5,922 nt of DNA from an uncultured Dorea sp. (GCA_910578865.1 CAJTRM010000068.1:1-5922), one strand, 5' to 3'; positions 1 to 5,550 are shown, counted from the first letter of the stretch. The notes: generated by a model not told the origin, from the letters alone. A program made the numbers and translations.

Positions 1-235
1 ACCACGGCAGGTAGGTTTCTTCAATGAACGTCTGAAAAGAAACCGTGTCCTTTTTGGCGGTCAGTTCTTCGGTGGAAGTGAGGACAAGTTTTGAATATTC
101 CTCCCGTGCTTCCTTTTTTGTCTTAAAGCCGCTTCGGTATTTCTGGATTTGTTTACCTGTTATCGGATTGTAGCCTAAGTTTGCTCTAAAATAATAAGTT
201 CCGTTATCTGCTTTCTTAATTGGGTCTTTTGCCAT
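1..235 (-). CDS. Tyrosine integrase of ICE/Tn916 type, N-terminal part only (runs off the left edge)
   Basis: Only the first 78 codons are in the window. They begin MAKDPIKKADNGTYYFRANL and continue through a TGKQIQKYRSGFKTKKEARE stretch. This is the AP2-like arm-DNA-binding domain of Tn916/Lambda-type integrases (about residues 9-50). It is followed by FQTFIEETYLPW, the usual opening of the SAM-like core-binding domain. The catalytic domain with its R-H-R-Y residues lies outside, so activity cannot be judged. The ATG at 233-235 is preceded by AAGGAG (243-248, minus strand) at 7 nt. That site overlaps the stop codon of the DUF3173-type remnant upstream, a coupled arrangement normal for these modules. 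Such enzymes catalyse site-specific insertion and excision of the element. The gene reads outward, so one end of the element should lie shortly beyond the left edge. Family call is firm; subfamily is not. Confidence 0.9.
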   Translation of the reverse strand, partial: MAKDPIKKADNGTYYFRANLGYNPITGKQIQKYRSGFKTKKEAREEYSKLVLTSTEELTAKKDTVSFQTFIEETYLPW

Positions 236-246
236 AATCTCACTCC

Positions 247-363
247 TTACATTGTTGTGCAAGAAGTACATTCAGCCTGCCCGTCTTGAAATCTGATACC
301 CAACAATTCCTCCACGGCTTCCCTCGGTACACGGTCTAATTTCCGGGACTGGCTTGCGTACCA
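247..363 (-). pseudogene. DUF3173-type protein, C-terminal remnant with start lost
   Basis: Read on the minus strand, the frame gives WYASQSRKLDRVPREAVEEL, then LGIRFQDGQ and a stop at 247-249. From memory this matches the C-terminal half of the DUF3173 family, whose members carry FYNNKRLGRVPxxAVEEILG. These proteins are about 65-75 residues and sit directly upstream of integrases in Firmicute ICEs, where an accessory (possibly excision-directing) role is presumed. The N-terminal half is missing: above position 363 the open frame reads through the hairpin repeat to a stop near 440 without any ATG or family similarity. The break coincides with the edge of the repeat at 363. The stop overlaps the integrase ribosome binding site. 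Loss of this protein could affect excision, but that is inference. Confidence 0.6.
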
Positions 364-416
364 CAATTTGATACAATACACCCAAGCATGAGTTTGGGTG
401 CAAATTTTAACGATAG
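363..416 (+). repeat. Left hairpin repeat (copy A), related to 4678-4730
   Basis: Starts ACAATTTGATACAATAC and ends CGATAG. Aligned by eye with 4678-4730 it agrees at 44 of 54 columns, including one gap. Its centre is a hairpin, CACCCAA pairing with TTGGGTG around a short loop (about 380-400), followed by a modest T-rich stretch. It could be a weak plus-strand terminator or a protein-binding site. The hairpin persists in both copies although individual bases differ, which suggests that the structure matters. It begins exactly where the DUF3173-type reading frame loses similarity. Confidence 0.65.
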
Positions 417-458
417 AAATTTTCTGTGGGAGGGATAAATATTACGAGAAAGTATATC

Positions 459-489
459 AGCGTCTTGTAGAAATGTAGGGCGCTTTTTT
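459..489 (+). terminator. Rho-independent terminator upstream of the HTH gene
   Basis: AGCGTCTTGT (459-468) folds back on a complementary stretch ending GGGCGCT (to 484), with several G-U pairs, and is followed directly by TTTTTT (484-489). It lies just before the HTH promoter, so it would stop transcription entering the cargo from the left. It could also act as an attenuator if a promoter lies further upstream. Confidence 0.5.
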
Positions 490-503
490 AAATTTTCTAT
501 AAA
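490..503 (+). repeat. 14-bp word AAATTTTCTATAAA, also at 4998-5011
   Basis: The identical word occurs at 4998-5011. In both places it follows a copy of TTTTAACGATAG, which starts 85 nt upstream here (405) and 77 nt upstream on the right (4921). Short fragments between the two words also agree (CTTGT, GTA, GCTTT in the same order). One AT-rich 14-mer alone could be chance; the shared order makes a diverged duplication more likely. Confidence 0.45.
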
Positions 504-525
504 TTTTCACAGAAATATATTGATT

Positions 526-553
526 TTGTCAACCAGATGGTTTATGATAATAA
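526..553 (+). promoter_or_regulatory. Likely promoter of the HTH gene
   Basis: TTGTCA (526-531) matches the -35 consensus at 5 of 6 positions. After a 16-nt spacer comes TAATAA (548-553) inside an AT-rich run, TATGATAATAATATATTA; the exact -10 is ambiguous. It sits just after the terminator at 459-489 and about 20 nt before the HTH start, which fits a sigma-A promoter for the cargo. Confidence 0.5.
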
Positions 554-573
554 TATATTAGTGGAGGTATATC

Positions 574-798
574 ATGACAACATCGGATATGATAAGAGAG
601 TTGTGTGAAAAACAGAATATTAGTCTTGCGGAACTTAGCAGGCGTATTGGACAGACTCCTCAAAACTTTAATAAAAAATTGAAACGTGGAACAGTCGCCT
701 TTGAGGAAATGATAGCTATTGCTGAAACTCTTGATGTCGGTTATGAGCAAGCTTTTATATTTCCAGATGGAGGGAAAATTAAAATAAGCAACGAATAA
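574..798 (+). CDS. Small XRE (Cro/CI-type) helix-turn-helix DNA-binding protein
   Basis: A 74-residue protein that is essentially one HTH_3 domain. Residues 17-26 (SLAELSRRIG) form the first HTH helix and residues 28-39 (TPQNFNKKLKRG) the recognition helix. The helices around EEMIAIAETLDV complete the five-helix fold, and a short FIFPDGGKIKISNE tail follows. A stand-alone protein of this size is typical of regulators in Firmicute mobile elements. The ATG at 574 has GGAGG (563-567) at 6 nt. It is the first gene after an apparent promoter and has the same orientation as the downstream cargo. It probably binds its own promoter and controls the cassette, but no operator could be identified with confidence. 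No effector-sensing domain or metal site is visible. Confidence 0.85.
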   Translation: MTTSDMIRELCEKQNISLAELSRRIGQTPQNFNKKLKRGTVAFEEMIAIAETLDVGYEQAFIFPDGGKIKISNE

Positions 799-826
799 AT
801 ATGCTATTTGTTGAAGAGAGGAAATT

Positions 827-868
827 ATGATTAATAGAACAGTGTTTTGCAGAAATTTAGGAATATAA
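827..868 (+). CDS. Possible 13-codon leader ORF before the nucleosidase-domain gene
   Basis: ATG at 827 is preceded by AGAGAGG (815-821) at 5 nt, a good ribosome binding site. The frame encodes MINRTVFCRNLGI and stops at 866-868. The stop overlaps the start of the AAAGGGCGG site that serves the ATG at 885. This layout allows translational coupling between the tiny ORF and the large gene. It may instead be a decayed gene start or chance. It has no similarity I recognise. Confidence 0.3.
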   Translation: MINRTVFCRNLGI

Positions 869-884
869 AAGGGCGGTTGTTGCT

Positions 885-2657
885 ATGCAAAAATCTGTAC
901 TTTTACATTTTATAAATAGAGATATACGAGAGAGTACACATTGTAAACTTTTAGATGATGATATAGAGAAAATAGTTTTTCTTTCTTTGTTTATGTCACC
1001 AATAATATATGCAGAATTAACATTTGAAATAGAAAGTAAGGAGGATATTCCACACACTATAAGATACTTAAAAAAACTGAATGATTTAGATATTGTTACT
1101 GCAATCTCATGTACTAACTCATTGGAAGAGTTGATTGTTAGTCGTCGAAATCTATATAAATTTGACGAAGAGAGATACCCATTTTATTTTAAGGATGATA
1201 GTGAACTTTTTTTCCCCAAGGGTATTCTTATCATAGATAGTTCCACTACAGCATTTATCGAAGATGGTCTTAGAAGAAATCATATATATCAAGAACACTT
1301 AGATCATTGTAAAACAGACATGGATTTGCTTAATTATATTGTAACACAAAGATTAGGCATATTAGACAAGCAGGCTCTTACCATTCGATCCTTTGATTTG
1401 ATTTTTGAAAACCTTCGGAATAGTGGAGTTGATTCGATAATTGTATCCTCTGCTCGAAACGTTATGGGGAGAGAACTTTCTCAATTGCATAATAAAAAAT
1501 ATTTGAAATCCACATTCTCAAGTATTATAAAAAATATACCTTATATACATATATATGATGGAATAGATAATGAAAGTATATACGACTATCAAATTTACTA
1601 TTCCATTTTGGAGCCCGTTTTTTCTGGTTATACGAGAAATGAACTGGAGGAGAAACTAATTTATTGGAAAAGCGATGAGATTTTCAATGCCATTATAAAC
1701 AAACTATACTCGTTTGTTATTAATTTGCAATATATTTTCAAGAAAGAATATTCATTATTAAATTCGCAGGTTAGATCAAAAAGAATTGTTAACTACATTA
1801 ATGAGAAAAAAAGGGATATTAGACATTCTTATGGTGTTTTCTTAACAAACGAAGATATACTCAGGTATTTGTGTATGTTTGAAAGGAAGTTGCATATATC
1901 TGAGAGAATGGAGGTAGGCGTGAATACTTTATTTATGGAAAAGGAAATTTCGAAAAAGATATTATTACCTGTGGCTAATATGAATGAATTCAGAAGCATT
2001 ATAAGTATTGCTGAAGAATATGGTTTTTCTCTTCATAGGCAAGTGATAGGAAATAATACATTCCATATTCATATTGGTGAAGATTTCTCATTATATATAG
2101 TTAAATGTGAAGCCGGTTCTTTGGGATCAGCGGCATCTATCTTGACGCTTACAGATGCAATAACAAATATTAATATTGATACTATTATTTTTTCTGGTAT
2201 AGCTTTTGGAAATTACACAAAACGTAATGAGAAGCAAAATATAGGGGATATTTTGGTTTCTAAGCAACTGTGGAATTATGAGTCGGGAAAAGTTGATGAT
2301 AATTACATTCCAAGGGGAGATAAGTGTTCGGCGACTCCATGGCTTTTAGATAGATTTCAAAACAGTGCTCTTAAATGGGAGGCGTCTGAGATACATTTTG
2401 GTGTCATTGCGAGTGGCGAAAAACTTGTGAATTCTGAAGAATTTGTAATGAAACTAATGAATCAAGAACCTGAATTGATTGGTGGTGAAATGGAAGGTGT
2501 GGGATTGGTTTCTGTTGCTGAAAGGTATAGAAAGGATTGGATTCTTATTAAGGGAATTAGCGATTGGGGTGTTGGTAAAACAGATACAGATCAAATTGAT
2601 GTTGCAAAAAAAACATTCGGTTATGTTTTCCGGACTATTAGAGAGTATTTAATATAG
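885..2657 (+). CDS. Large protein with C-terminal nucleoside phosphorylase/nucleosidase (PNP_UDP_1-like) domain
   Basis: 590 residues, far longer than the roughly 230-residue stand-alone nucleosidases. The C-terminal part (about 358-590) carries PNP-superfamily landmarks in order: GSLGSAAS (411-418), FSGIAFG (436-442), IGDILVSKQ (453-461), GVIASGEKLV (506-515), GGEMEGVG (533-540; E535 and E537 at the ribose/substrate site) and IKGISDWG (555-562; D560 where MTA/AMP nucleosidases have their catalytic Asp). All key residues are present, so an active N-glycosidase or phosphorylase is likely. The substrate is unknown. Residues 1-350 are not recognised: mixed helix/strand, rich in Lys, Asp, Ile and Tyr, with no membrane segment, P-loop or zinc site. 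Similar N-terminal sensor plus PNP layouts occur in bacterial defence effectors. ATG 885 follows AAAGGGCGG (868-876) at 8 nt; an in-frame stop at 858 excludes a longer form. Substrate and role are inference. Confidence 0.8.
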   Translation: MQKSVLLHFINRDIRESTHCKLLDDDIEKIVFLSLFMSPIIYAELTFEIESKEDIPHTIRYLKKLNDLDIVTAISCTNSLEELIVSRRNLYKFDEERYPFYFKDDSELFFPKGILIIDSSTTAFIEDGLRRNHIYQEHLDHCKTDMDLLNYIVTQRLGILDKQALTIRSFDLIFENLRNSGVDSIIVSSARNVMGRELSQLHNKKYLKSTFSSIIKNIPYIHIYDGIDNESIYDYQIYYSILEPVFSGYTRNELEEKLIYWKSDEIFNAIINKLYSFVINLQYIFKKEYSLLNSQVRSKRIVNYINEKKRDIRHSYGVFLTNEDILRYLCMFERKLHISERMEVGVNTLFMEKEISKKILLPVANMNEFRSIISIAEEYGFSLHRQVIGNNTFHIHIGEDFSLYIVKCEAGSLGSAASILTLTDAITNINIDTIIFSGIAFGNYTKRNEKQNIGDILVSKQLWNYESGKVDDNYIPRGDKCSATPWLLDRFQNSALKWEASEIHFGVIASGEKLVNSEEFVMKLMNQEPELIGGEMEGVGLVSVAERYRKDWILIKGISDWGVGKTDTDQIDVAKKTFGYVFRTIREYLI

Positions 2658-2700
2658 TTGTGCGTATTTCAAATCAATAACGCAAACGGACGGCATTTTT
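2657..2700 (+). terminator. Weak terminator-like hairpin after the nucleosidase-domain gene
   Basis: GTTGTGCGTATT (2657-2668) pairs with AATAACGCAAAC (2676-2687) around a 7-nt loop, with a single-base bulge in each arm. The T-run (2696-2700) lies 8 nt after the stem, further than in a typical terminator. It may cause partial termination between the two halves of the cassette. Confidence 0.35.
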
Positions 2701-2758
2701 AAAGCGAAATATTCATAAATTAAGCTTTAGAGAATTGTGAGAAAAATTCTTGGTGAAA

Positions 2759-2788
2759 TGGTCATACTAATGAAGTTTTTCTGATAAT
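2759..2788 (+). promoter_or_regulatory. Candidate promoter for the RFAP-synthase-like and Nudix genes
   Basis: GATAAT (2783-2788) is a 5/6 match to the -10 box. TGGTCA (2759-2764), 18 nt upstream, is a 4/6 match to -35. The 228-nt gap (2658-2885) between the two halves of the cargo, with a hairpin after the first half, makes an internal promoter plausible. A short inverted repeat, AGAATT/AATTCT (2731-2736 and 2745-2750), lies just upstream and could be an operator. Nothing else stands out in this gap. Confidence 0.3.
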
Positions 2789-2885
2789 AAATTTGCATAC
2801 GTAGAACTATCTTAATACTTGGCTCTCATATGGGTATATAGTGACATTTTGAAAAGTATTATCTAAATAAGGAGAGTGAGAAAAT

Positions 2886-3884
2886 GTGAAAAAAGTAACT
2901 GCTTATGGATATCCAAGATTACATTGGTCATTAGTGGACATGGCAGCAGCGTCTAAACGAATGTTTGGTGGATTTGGAATTGCTATTAATGCATACCCTA
3001 CAGTTGCTGTTGCAGAACCCGAAAAAGAGTTATGTATAGAAACTAATGAGTTTATCGAAGAAAGGACAAAACATAATTTAATCCTTGCATTACAAAAAGC
3101 AAAATCGCAAGGTTTAAACATTAATTGTAAGTTACATATTCGATCCAATGTCAAACAACATATTGGATTTGGCTCGTCTACACAGATTATATTAACGGCA
3201 ATGGATGCTATTAGTTCTTTGAATAATTGGTGTGTTACACCTAAACAAATTATTGAGATGAGCGGCAGGGGACGTGTTAGTTTGATTAGTTGGTCAACTC
3301 ATTATTATGGTGGTTTTTGTATTGATGCTGGACAGCCATATAATCCTAAATCTGGGTATTTGCCATCACACACACCAGGCAATAGAAAACCTTCAACGTT
3401 TATAGGAAGCTGGGAGTTTCCAGAAGAATGGAAAATTTCTTTGCTAGGTGAAAGTTCGGATGTTGCTATGCCACCAGAAAATGAAAATGTCTTTATGAAT
3501 ACAAATGCTCCTATAGATAAGAAATGTGGTGTAAATTCAATCATCGAGTTATATCATGGCATTTTGCCTTCAATTATTGAAAAAGATTATACTACGTTTG
3601 CTACTAGTTTGAACTATATTCAATGTATTGGTTGGAATTCAATAGAAATGCCGTTACAACAAGAAAAGACATTATCTGCTTTACAAATGCTATGGAAAAG
3701 AAATTTTGCTGTAGCAATATCAAGCTTTGGACCGTTGCTTTCGGTTATACATTTCGAAAATGAAACATCTATTATCATGCAGTTAGCAAAAGAATGTGGT
3801 CTTTCATATTCCGGTCCTTATAATGTAATAAAAAAGCATAATAATACTAGTCCTTACAATCCATTCATTCAGTTTGATGGATAA
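2886..3884 (+). CDS. Beta-RFAP synthase-like (GHMP-fold) PRPP-dependent ribosyl transferase homologue
   Basis: 332 residues, the usual length of beta-ribofuranosylaminobenzene 5'-phosphate synthases. Landmarks in order: PRLHWSLVD (10-18; family RxHxGLID), GGFGIAI (28-34), HIGFGSSTQ (92-100, in place of the GHMP kinase loop), GRG (127-129), YGGFCIDAG (141-149; family YGGFxxDGG), EFPEEW (177-182) and SSFGP (279-283). Known members use PRPP and an aromatic acid to form a C-riboside with loss of CO2 and pyrophosphate, either in methanopterin synthesis or, for relatives such as ForT, in C-nucleoside antibiotics. The family's SGIG after GRG is replaced by SLIS (132-135), so substrate or activity may differ. 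The start is GTG 2886 with GGAG (2871-2874) at 11 nt; an in-frame TGA at 2877 excludes upstream starts. It lies 42 nt before the Nudix gene, probably in one transcript. A GHMP small-molecule kinase is the less likely alternative. Confidence 0.75.
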   Translation: MKKVTAYGYPRLHWSLVDMAAASKRMFGGFGIAINAYPTVAVAEPEKELCIETNEFIEERTKHNLILALQKAKSQGLNINCKLHIRSNVKQHIGFGSSTQIILTAMDAISSLNNWCVTPKQIIEMSGRGRVSLISWSTHYYGGFCIDAGQPYNPKSGYLPSHTPGNRKPSTFIGSWEFPEEWKISLLGESSDVAMPPENENVFMNTNAPIDKKCGVNSIIELYHGILPSIIEKDYTTFATSLNYIQCIGWNSIEMPLQQEKTLSALQMLWKRNFAVAISSFGPLLSVIHFENETSIIMQLAKECGLSYSGPYNVIKKHNNTSPYNPFIQFDG

Positions 3885-3926
3885 GATAGAAAAATAAACA
3901 AAAAATGTTAAATGGAGGAGAAGTTT

Positions 3927-4361
3927 ATGTTGAGAGACATTGGTGTAGGAGTGGCTGTCTTAGTAAAAAACAAGGAAGGAGAAGTGTTGTTACTCAAGAG
4001 AAAAAATAAGTTAGGTAATGGATGCTGGAGTACTCCAGGTGGTCATTTAGAAAAGAATGAGTCTATTGTTCACTGCGCAATGCGTGAATGCCAAGAAGAA
4101 ATAGGTATTAAAATAAATGAATTTACTTTTTTGGGTGTGACAAATGATATTCATCGAGATGAGGAAACACATTATATTTCTGTATGGATGATGGCAATTA
4201 TCGACAAAGAATCTTTTATTATCCCAGAGGAGAGGGAAGTAGCTGATTATGGTTGGTATAATATAGATGAATTTTCTGAACAATTATTTTTGCCATTTAA
4301 AGAGCTATTACACAATAAATATTTAACAACAGGGATTACTTATTCCCCTGATGTTGATTAA
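3927..4361 (+). CDS. Nudix hydrolase, NUDT15/MTH1-like nucleotide diphosphatase
   Basis: 144 residues from the preferred start. The Nudix box is complete: G39-x5-E45-x7-R53-E54-x2-E57-E58-x-G60 (GHLEKNE, then RECQEEIGI), so Mg-dependent diphosphate hydrolysis is expected. Preceding it, GVGVAVLV (6-13), LLLKRKNKLGNGCWSTPGGH (21-40) and later THYISVWM (81-88) resemble the NUDT15-type subgroup that cleans nucleoside triphosphates. The true substrate cannot be read from sequence. The start at 3927 is chosen because GGAGGAG (3914-3920) lies 6 nt before it; an in-frame ATG at 3912 would place that site inside the coding region and has no good site of its own. It follows the RFAP-synthase-like gene by 42 nt. 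A cleaning or product-release step for a ribosylated metabolite is an inference from context. Confidence 0.88.
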   Translation: MLRDIGVGVAVLVKNKEGEVLLLKRKNKLGNGCWSTPGGHLEKNESIVHCAMRECQEEIGIKINEFTFLGVTNDIHRDEETHYISVWMMAIIDKESFIIPEEREVADYGWYNIDEFSEQLFLPFKELLHNKYLTTGITYSPDVD

Positions 4362-4677
4362 GTAGCTGTCATTAAAAAGTAGTGTTTTCATTAAAGTGAT
4401 GCTTTAGATAAGTTTTCGCATACCGAGAGGAGCATTAGACGTTTTTTATTCTCTCGTGTCATGTTGAGTGTGTCGTGTTGATGTCGAGGGTGGAGAGATA
4501 GGATAGCGGAGAAGTGCAGAAAACATGGGATTTTTGGGAGTTGGAATTGTTTGGACAACGGTTTTGGTTCCCGGATTTTTTGCGATTAAGAAAATAGCGG
4601 AAACTTATCTACCATGAAATATGGAGGAGGGTTGAGTAGACAGGATGGATAAATGATATGTCAGGTGGATAGAATTG
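4362..4677. other. Noncoding stretch after the Nudix gene, with one possible small ORF
   Basis: No convincing long gene on either strand. Visible items are a near direct repeat of CATTAAA (around 4370-4400), an inverted pair CGAGAG/CTCTCG (4424-4429 and 4451-4456) around a 21-nt loop, and the small hydrophobic ORF listed separately. A minus-strand ORF covering 4605-4916 starts with GTG overlapping its own AGGAGG, spans the repeat and the terminator, and is not supported. Confidence 0.5.
4525..4617 (+). CDS. Possible 30-residue hydrophobic peptide
   Basis: ATG 4525 is preceded by GGAGAAG (4508-4514) at 10 nt. The product starts MGFLGVGIVWTTVLVPGFFA, a single potential membrane segment, and ends with a charged IKKIAETYLP tail. 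The pattern of one hydrophobic helix followed by a short lysine-bearing tail resembles small membrane peptides, including type I toxins, but I recognise no family. It lies 163 nt after the Nudix gene on the same strand and could be a last cassette member. Chance is a serious alternative at this length. Confidence 0.3.
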   Translation: MGFLGVGIVWTTVLVPGFFAIKKIAETYLP

Positions 4678-4730
4678 ACAATTTGATGCAATACGCCCAA
4701 GGCTAAGTTGGGGTGCATTTTTTTCGATAG
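4678..4730 (+). repeat. Right hairpin repeat (copy B), related to 363-416; terminator-like
   Basis: Begins ACAATTTGATGCAATACG and ends TTTTTTTCGATAG. The hairpin CGCCCAA/TTGGGG(T)G is followed by CATTTTTTT, a better T-run than in copy A, so it can work as a plus-strand terminator for the cargo. Differences from copy A fall partly in the loop and partly at paired positions, while the stem is kept. Confidence 0.65.
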
Positions 4731-4803
4731 GGTTTTTGAACATTTATCAGGAAAATATCCACAGACACAAAGGAACATCGCAACAACGAAATTGATACAA
4801 TGG

Positions 4804-4862
4804 AAAACCGCAGAAATGCGTGGAAATAAGCATTTCCACGGATTCGGCGGTTTTATTTTTTT
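4804..4862 (+). terminator. Strong two-part rho-independent terminator
   Basis: Outer arms AAAACCGC (4804-4811) and GCGGTTTT (4847-4854) are perfect. An inner perfect 9-bp stem, CGTGGAAAT (4819-4827) with ATTTCCACG (4832-4840), closes a 4-nt loop. TTTTATTTTTTT follows (4851-4862). It acts on plus-strand transcripts and marks the downstream limit of cargo transcription. Confidence 0.75.
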
Positions 4863-4918
4863 GCTTTTTGAGCCTTTTTTCTGTTGCGGGAGCTGTTTTG
4901 CCCTCAAAATTTGCACCT

Positions 4919-4950
4919 CCTTTTAACGATAGCAGGCAATCGTTAAAAGG
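4919..4950. repeat. Perfect 12-bp inverted repeat with 8-nt loop
   Basis: CCTTTTAACGAT (4919-4930) and ATCGTTAAAAGG (4939-4950) are exact reverse complements around AGCAGGCA. There is no T-run long enough for a normal terminator. Its left arm plus AG repeats the word TTTTAACGATAG found at 405-416 in copy A. It could be a binding site for a dimeric protein, a recombination site or an RNA hairpin. On the minus strand it sits just upstream of an AAAGGAGG sequence, but no credible gene follows. Confidence 0.6.
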
Positions 4951-5160
4951 TTTGAATAGGGCAGGTGCAAAGCCTTGTGCTGGTATTGCTTTATAACAAA
5001 TTTTCTATAAAATATGAAAGACCTTGCAAATCAGGAAAGACAATAATTCATTTATTTGCGCCGGAGCAGTTAGGAAAAGTGGGTAAGGTAAAGAACGCAT
5101 CAGTTTCCCGGCTTGTATGTAAAAACGGGTTTTCCCATTGGCGTCGGATGTACAGTTATG
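4951..5160. other. Noncoding stretch between the palindrome and the hxlR-side terminator
   Basis: No supported gene. It contains the 14-bp word AAATTTTCTATAAA at 4998-5011, shared with 490-503. Base composition shifts here from AT-rich cargo to the more GC-rich HxlR/nitroreductase region, so an element boundary may lie inside. The plus-strand open frame from 4965 runs through the downstream terminator and antisense to hxlR and shows no protein-like pattern. Confidence 0.5.
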
Positions 5161-5206
5161 AAAAGTCAGCAGGAAAGCCTGTCACGGTTCTCCTGCTGAC
5201 TTTTTT
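5161..5206. terminator. Bidirectional terminator shared by the hxlR-family gene and upstream plus-strand DNA
   Basis: AAAAGTCAGCAGGA (5161-5174) and TCCTGCTGACTTTT (5191-5204) form a perfect 14-bp stem with a 16-nt loop. On the plus strand it ends in TTTTTT (5201-5206); on the minus strand in TTTT. The last codons of the HxlR-family gene (KSAGEP, stop) lie within one arm and the loop, so the terminator doubles as coding sequence. Confidence 0.8.
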
Positions 5207-5550
5207 GTACAGCACGGCGGCTGGATGTCCAGCCCGTCCAAAAAGCCCGCGCCCCAATCGCACATGGCATCCAGCACGGGAATGATGCTGCGTCCAAATG
5301 GGGTGAGGGAGTACAGTGTCCTGGGCGGCTTGTCCGGGATGACCTCCCGGTGTAGCCTCCCGCATTCTTCCAAATCATGTAACTGCTGCGACAGCATTTT
5401 GGGTGTCGCTTTCGGGATCATACGTTGTAGCTCCATGTAGTGGAGCGGTTTTTCTATCAGATACCAGAGGATGAGAGGCTTGTATTTCCCGCCGATCAAA
5501 AACAGCGTGGCCTCCACCGGGCAGTTGAACTGGTCTTTTGAATATTCCAT
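5182..5550 (-). CDS. HxlR-family winged-helix transcriptional regulator
   Basis: 122 residues, slightly above the usual 105-120. Family landmarks: CPVEATLFLIGGKYKPLILW (10-29), with the conserved N-terminal Cys; LQRMIPKATPKMLSQQLHDL (41-60), containing the recognition helix; and REVIPDKPPRTLYSLTPFGR (68-87), the wing. DUF24/HxlR proteins are dimeric DNA-binding regulators, and several respond to quinones, aldehydes or other electrophiles through the N-terminal Cys. It is transcribed away from a nitroreductase gene 149 nt off, the classic arrangement for a regulator controlling its divergent redox target. The ATG at 5550 has AAAAGGAAAAG about 10 nt upstream. The extra C-terminal tail (PPCCTKKSAGEP) has two adjacent Cys residues. 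Composition is more GC-rich than the cargo. Specific ligand unknown. Confidence 0.92.
   Translation of the reverse strand: MEYSKDQFNCPVEATLFLIGGKYKPLILWYLIEKPLHYMELQRMIPKATPKMLSQQLHDLEECGRLHREVIPDKPPRTLYSLTPFGRSIIPVLDAMCDWGAGFLDGLDIQPPCCTKKSAGEP

Noticed and set aside
2734..2745. AATTGTGAG resembling a lac operator half-site
   Set aside because: A short chance match; no LacI-family gene is present and the other half-site is absent.
2903..3544. Minus-strand frames inside the RFAP-synthase-like gene
   Set aside because: Antisense shadows; the plus-strand frame carries all the family motifs.
3912..3926. Five extra N-terminal codons (MEEKF) for the Nudix protein
   Set aside because: These codons contain the GGAGGAG that best serves as ribosome binding site for the ATG at 3927.
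4397..4475. Minus-strand 23-codon frame starting MTRENKKRLML
   Set aside because: No ribosome binding site and no recognised family; likely chance.
4605..4916. Minus-strand 103-codon open frame
   Set aside because: It opens with GTG overlapping its own AGGAGG, crosses the strong terminator and repeat copy B in antisense, and the product lacks protein-family character.
4965..5285. Plus-strand 106-codon open frame
   Set aside because: It runs through the bidirectional terminator and 100 nt antisense to the HxlR-type gene, has no ribosome binding site and no recognisable motif.
5156..5440. Other frames overlapping the HxlR-type gene on both strands
   Set aside because: Shadow frames in a GC-rich gene; the HxlR frame has a full family match and a proper start.
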